Source: Brevibacterium gallinarum
GTDB taxonomy: Bacteria; Actinomycetota; Actinomycetes; Actinomycetales; Brevibacteriaceae
Reading direction: 5' to 3'
Length of the DNA stretch: 64,000 bases
Assembly: GCF_014836885.1 (NCBI RefSeq)
Contig: NZ_JACSPY010000008.1
Coordinates: 1-64,000, forward strand
Made by a program: the position numbers and the translations under genes. The notes below the pieces were generated by a model. That model was not told the DNA's origin. It searched no databases and worked only from the letters and a program-made list of their open reading frames with translations. Shown here in pieces: positions 60,974 to 64,000 of this stretch; position 1 is the stretch's first letter; each line of letters begins with the position of its first letter.

Positions 60974-61585
60974 TCACAGGCGTGCGGTGAGCATCGGGTA
61001 CAGCGTGGCGAGCAGCAGACCGGCCATCACGAGATTGACGATGCGCCGGTTCCGGGAGTTTCGCAGCCACCCGCTCACGGCCGAGCCGAAGACCGCCCAC
61101 AGTGCGACACACGGCGCATTGACGAGCGCGTAGGTTGCGGCGACGACGGCGACCAGGGCGATCGAGGAGTCGGCCGGCAGGTAGTTGGCCGATGCGCCGA
61201 CGGCCATCACCCACGCCTTCGGGTTGACCCACTGGAAGGCGGCAGCGCCGAGGAAGCCCATCGGCCGGCTGCGTGACTCTCCCTCCCCAGGTGCCGCAGC
61301 AGTCGCGATCTGCCACGCCAGCCATATGAGGTATGCCGCTCCGGCGATGCGCACCCCGGTGTAGAGCGGTGCGTAAGCGGCGAAGATCTGCGCTAACCCG
61401 AGTCCGACGCAGAAGACCATGACACCGAATCCGATGCTGATTCCCGCCAGATGCGGCAGCGTCCTGCGCAGTCCGAAGTTGACGCCGGATGCAAGCAGCA
61501 TGAGGTTGTTCGGCCCCGGTGTGATCGACGTTGTCAGCGCATACAGCGCGAGAGCAGCGAGGGTTTCCGGGGTCACTGCGAGCAC
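60974..61585 (-). CDS. LysE/RhtB-family amino-acid exporter
   Basis: 203 residues from GTG 61583-61585; GTG 61576 is also plausible, with GAGG in front. Six helices are present. The family pattern is ITPGPNNLMLLASGVNFGLRR near the N-terminus, plus FQWVNPKAWVMA in the middle. It is divergent from a MocR-type regulator, a common pairing for amino-acid or amine export. Exported compound unknown. Confidence 0.9.
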   Translation of the reverse strand: MLAVTPETLAALALYALTTSITPGPNNLMLLASGVNFGLRRTLPHLAGISIGFGVMVFCVGLGLAQIFAAYAPLYTGVRIAGAAYLIWLAWQIATAAAPGEGESRSRPMGFLGAAAFQWVNPKAWVMAVGASANYLPADSSIALVAVVAATYALVNAPCVALWAVFGSAVSGWLRNSRNRRIVNLVMAGLLLATLYPMLTARL

Positions 61586-61688
61586 CTCGCATTCAGCGGT
61601 GTGATTCTGAGGTTCATCCACATCATTCGAGTAGCGTGGCATGCGTGGAACTGTGTGACAGGTGTCTTAGTACACGGAGGGCTGCGCG

Positions 61689-63104
61689 GTGACGGCCGAG
61701 CCGGGCTGGCAGCCGCGCATCGGTGAAGGGGTGCGTGCACCGCTGTACGAGCGGCTGGTGGCCGCGTTGGCCGAGGATATCGCCGGCGGCGTGCTGGCAC
61801 CTGGAGACCGGCTGCCGGCGCACCGGGACCTTGCCGGGCGTCTGGGAATCTCCGTGGGCACCGTCACGCGGGCCTACGCAGCTCTTGAGCGACAGGGGCT
61901 CGTGCATGCTGTGCATGGGAGGGGAACCTTCGTATCGGATGCCGGGCCCGCCGATGAGGCAGTCGAGGTCATCGACCTGTCTGTCAATGTGCCCCCGCCC
62001 AAGCTGGCGGAGAGGACGCTTGCCAGTGCGCTGGCAGAGCTGCCGGGCAGCCTCTCGACTGCCGAGATGTTCACATATCCGGATCCGCTGGGCGCACCGC
62101 GCCATCGCCACGCGATCGCCGCCTGGCTGCGAGCACAGGGAGTGAATGCGTCCCCTGACCATGTGCTCATCACCCATGGCGCTCAGCACGCGCTGACGGT
62201 GGCCTTCGCCGCAACCTCGGAAAGCGGTGGGACGGTCCTCGCCGACCCGCACACCTACCCGGGAGCGCTCATCGCAGCGCAGCACGCGGGCCTCCGGGTT
62301 CTGCCGGTTGACAACGACGGCGCCGGGATGGATCCGCGCGCCCTGGATGCGGCGCTGCGGCAGACCGCCAGCGCACCGGCGAGGATCGTCTACCTCATGC
62401 CCACACTGCACAACCCCTACGGCACCACGCTGAGTCAGCGTCGCCGGCGTGACATCGCCGCCGTCTGCCGCCGGCGCGGCGCCGTCATCGTCGAAGACGA
62501 CGTCTATTCGGTGTTTCGATCCGCGAGAACCACCCCGCTGGCAGCGCTCGTGCCCGAGCGCACCTGGTACGTCAACGGATTCTCGAAGAGCCTGAGCCCA
62601 GGGCTGCGCGTCGGAGCCCTCGTCGCGCCCGGTCAGAACCGAGCGCAGGCGCAGGCAGTCCTGCAGGCGACCACGCTGGCGGTCAGCCCGCTGATGGCGC
62701 AGCTCGTCTCTCAGTGGATCCTCGATGGGACAGCTGCCGGAGTCGCGGCAGCGCTGCGGGCAGAGTCGGAGGAGCGCCTGCGCATCGCCGCAGCCGCACT
62801 CTCCTCGCACATGGACGCGGTTCCTGCGGCCGGGTTCCATTTCTGGCTGCCGATGCCCCGGGCACAAGCAGAGCAGACCTTCCAGCTGGCTGCCGGGCAG
62901 GGACTGCTCCTCACGCCCCCTGCCGCCACGCTCGCAGACCCCGACTCCGATCGTGCCGGACTGCGCGTCTGCATCGGCCGCCCGCCGCTCCGCCAGCTCG
63001 AACGGGCACTGCACCGCCTGCGCGCAGTGCTCCGCAGAGTCTCACCGACCGGACCTGACGCCGCGATCCCCTCAAGCCGGTCCCCTCAAGCTCGGACCAG
63101 GTGA
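61689..63104 (+). CDS. MocR-type regulator: GntR DNA-binding domain fused to PLP aminotransferase domain
   Basis: 471 residues from GTG 61689, with GGAGGG upstream. The winged HTH is at residues 18-82 (LAGRLGISVGTVTRAYAALE, HGRGTFV). A fold-type I aminotransferase domain follows with the PLP lysine in VNGFSKSLSPGLRVG and NPYGTTLSQRRR. MocR proteins use PLP-ligand adducts as effectors. It likely controls the divergent LysE gene. The last 25 residues are disordered. Confidence 0.92.
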   Translation: MTAEPGWQPRIGEGVRAPLYERLVAALAEDIAGGVLAPGDRLPAHRDLAGRLGISVGTVTRAYAALERQGLVHAVHGRGTFVSDAGPADEAVEVIDLSVNVPPPKLAERTLASALAELPGSLSTAEMFTYPDPLGAPRHRHAIAAWLRAQGVNASPDHVLITHGAQHALTVAFAATSESGGTVLADPHTYPGALIAAQHAGLRVLPVDNDGAGMDPRALDAALRQTASAPARIVYLMPTLHNPYGTTLSQRRRRDIAAVCRRRGAVIVEDDVYSVFRSARTTPLAALVPERTWYVNGFSKSLSPGLRVGALVAPGQNRAQAQAVLQATTLAVSPLMAQLVSQWILDGTAAGVAAALRAESEERLRIAAAALSSHMDAVPAAGFHFWLPMPRAQAEQTFQLAAGQGLLLTPPAATLADPDSDRAGLRVCIGRPPLRQLERALHRLRAVLRRVSPTGPDAAIPSSRSPQARTR

Positions 63105-63312
63105 TGGGCGGCCGCTGAGCGCGCACCCGGCGGGCCCGCCGGTGCACAGGACCGCAGCCCTCATCACCGCCTGCCGACCCTGGCCAGGACACTCAGTCCG
63201 TGCTCCCGGCCCTGCCCACCCGAGTAGACTCAAGAAGTGCAGCCAGGTGACTGACGCTGGTCAGCCGGCTGATGAGCGCATTCCGCAGTGTCGAAAGGCA
63301 GGAGGAGAGCTG

Positions 63313-64000
63313 ATGCAGCAGCAGTCGTGGGCCCGCCCGTCCGACTGGCCCCGCCACCTCGGCAGCGTCGCCGAGAACCGCTCGCGCATCGGCGCTCGCC
63401 GGATCCGCACGAACATCTCCCAGCTGCTGCAGGTCACCGTCGGTGCCACAGCCGCCTACGCGTTCTGCTACTTCGTCCTCGGCCACGAATACCCCTTCCT
63501 CGCCGCCGTCGCCGCAGCCGTCGGCACCGGTGTGATGGTCGATCGCCGACTGCGCCGGGCGATGGAGATCGGCTTCGGGGCCACCCTCGGCGTGCTGGCC
63601 GGCGAGGTGATGGTCCACCTGTTCGGCCAGGGGATCATCCAGCTCATGATCGTGCTGTTCATCGGCCTGCTCATCGGCACGATGATCAACTCCGGGGGCA
63701 TCTTCATCACCCAGATCGGGGTGCAGTCCGTCTACGTCGTCACCGTGCCCCCGGCAGTGGCCGCCCAGCCCTTCGACCGCACCATCGACGCCCTCGTCGG
63801 GGCGACCGTGGCGATCATCATGGCCCTCATCGTCCCGCATGATGCGCGCAAGGCCCCGCGCGACCGCGCCTCGGCGCTGCTGCAGGAGATCTCCGAACTC
63901 CTCATCGAAGCCGCCGATGCGCTCAAGCGCGCCGACGCCCACGCTGCGGAGCGGACCCTCTCACGGGCCCGTGACACCCAGGCGATGATCGACTCCTGGC
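63313..64000 (+). CDS. FUSC-family membrane protein, 3' end beyond the window
   Basis: The frame opens at ATG 63313 behind GGAGGAG (63301-63307) and is still open at the window edge after 229 codons. Pairs of short helices (LQVTVGATAAYAFCYFVLGH, FLAAVAAAVGTGVMV, IIQLMIVLFIGLLIGTMI) and a cytosolic helical part (LLQEISELLIEAADALKRAD) match FUSC/aromatic-acid exporter proteins. In many genomes such proteins export aromatic or toxic acids. The role here is open. Confidence 0.85.
   Translation, partial: MQQQSWARPSDWPRHLGSVAENRSRIGARRIRTNISQLLQVTVGATAAYAFCYFVLGHEYPFLAAVAAAVGTGVMVDRRLRRAMEIGFGATLGVLAGEVMVHLFGQGIIQLMIVLFIGLLIGTMINSGGIFITQIGVQSVYVVTVPPAVAAQPFDRTIDALVGATVAIIMALIVPHDARKAPRDRASALLQEISELLIEAADALKRADAHAAERTLSRARDTQAMIDSW

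Overview
The window is high-GC actinobacterial chromosome, most likely Brevibacterium or a close Micrococcales relative. The evidence is a mycothiol synthase (MshD), MutT1-type NUDIX/phosphatase fusion, FABP/nitrobindin protein, DUF1707 protein, a ClgR/PopR-type regulator, Excalibur and LGFP cell-wall modules, GTG/TTG starts and dense short operons. The genus is an inference from gene content. There is one tRNA (Lys-UUU), no rRNA, no CRISPR and no recognisable transposase.

Layout. 1-1.8 kb: a thiolase tail broken at a 15-G run, an amino-acid ABC binding lipoprotein and a TetR repressor divergent from a DUF418 membrane protein. 3.3-11.9 kb: a split version of the Bacillus ycsFGI-kipIAR locus. 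An NRAMP transporter and a DUF1445 protein lie on the + strand; 5-oxoprolinase subunits PxpA and fused PxpB/C, a biotin carboxylase-BCCP protein and a GntR regulator lie on the - strand. Both promoters carry the same 13-bp near-palindrome. 12-19.3 kb: a TetR-controlled small membrane protein with three overlapping operators, then a ThDP decarboxylase divergent from an aromatic oxygenase operon (Rieske oxygenase, cupin-like protein, reductase, GntR regulator). 19.5-32.1 kb: small conserved proteins, a second DUF418 protein, flavohaemoglobin, an LGFP-L,D-transpeptidase fusion, a propeller lipoprotein flanked by 24-bp direct repeats, a thioredoxin-reductase-like protein divergent from an XRE-cupin regulator, DoxX and MFS proteins and a secreted HNH nuclease with an Excalibur tail. 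32.5 kb: tRNA-Lys.

36-46.9 kb is a phosphate block: a DUF47 PhoU-like protein with a Pit transporter, pstSCAB behind a PHO-box-like repeat, MutT1, polyphosphate kinase and MshD. 47-55 kb holds housekeeping and conserved proteins (nitrobindin, YgfZ, GABA aminotransferase, bile-acid-type symporter, luciferase-like monooxygenase). 56.3-60.9 kb carries pepN and a PopR/ClgR-like regulator ending in LAA beside a two-gene clpP operon whose second product lacks the catalytic serine. The window ends with a LysE exporter divergent from a MocR regulator and an incomplete FUSC membrane protein.

The best candidate for an undescribed system is a pair of unlinked AT-richer loci at 34.6-35.5 kb and 55.5-56.3 kb. 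Each encodes a small secreted protein with a hydrophobic Gly/Ala-rich core and a Cys-Lys-rich tail, followed by a 59-76-residue two-helix membrane protein. Each has a -35/N17/TAACGT promoter, and in each the secreted-protein gene is broken by one base at a homopolymer. I read these as candidate bacteriocin/immunity pairs.
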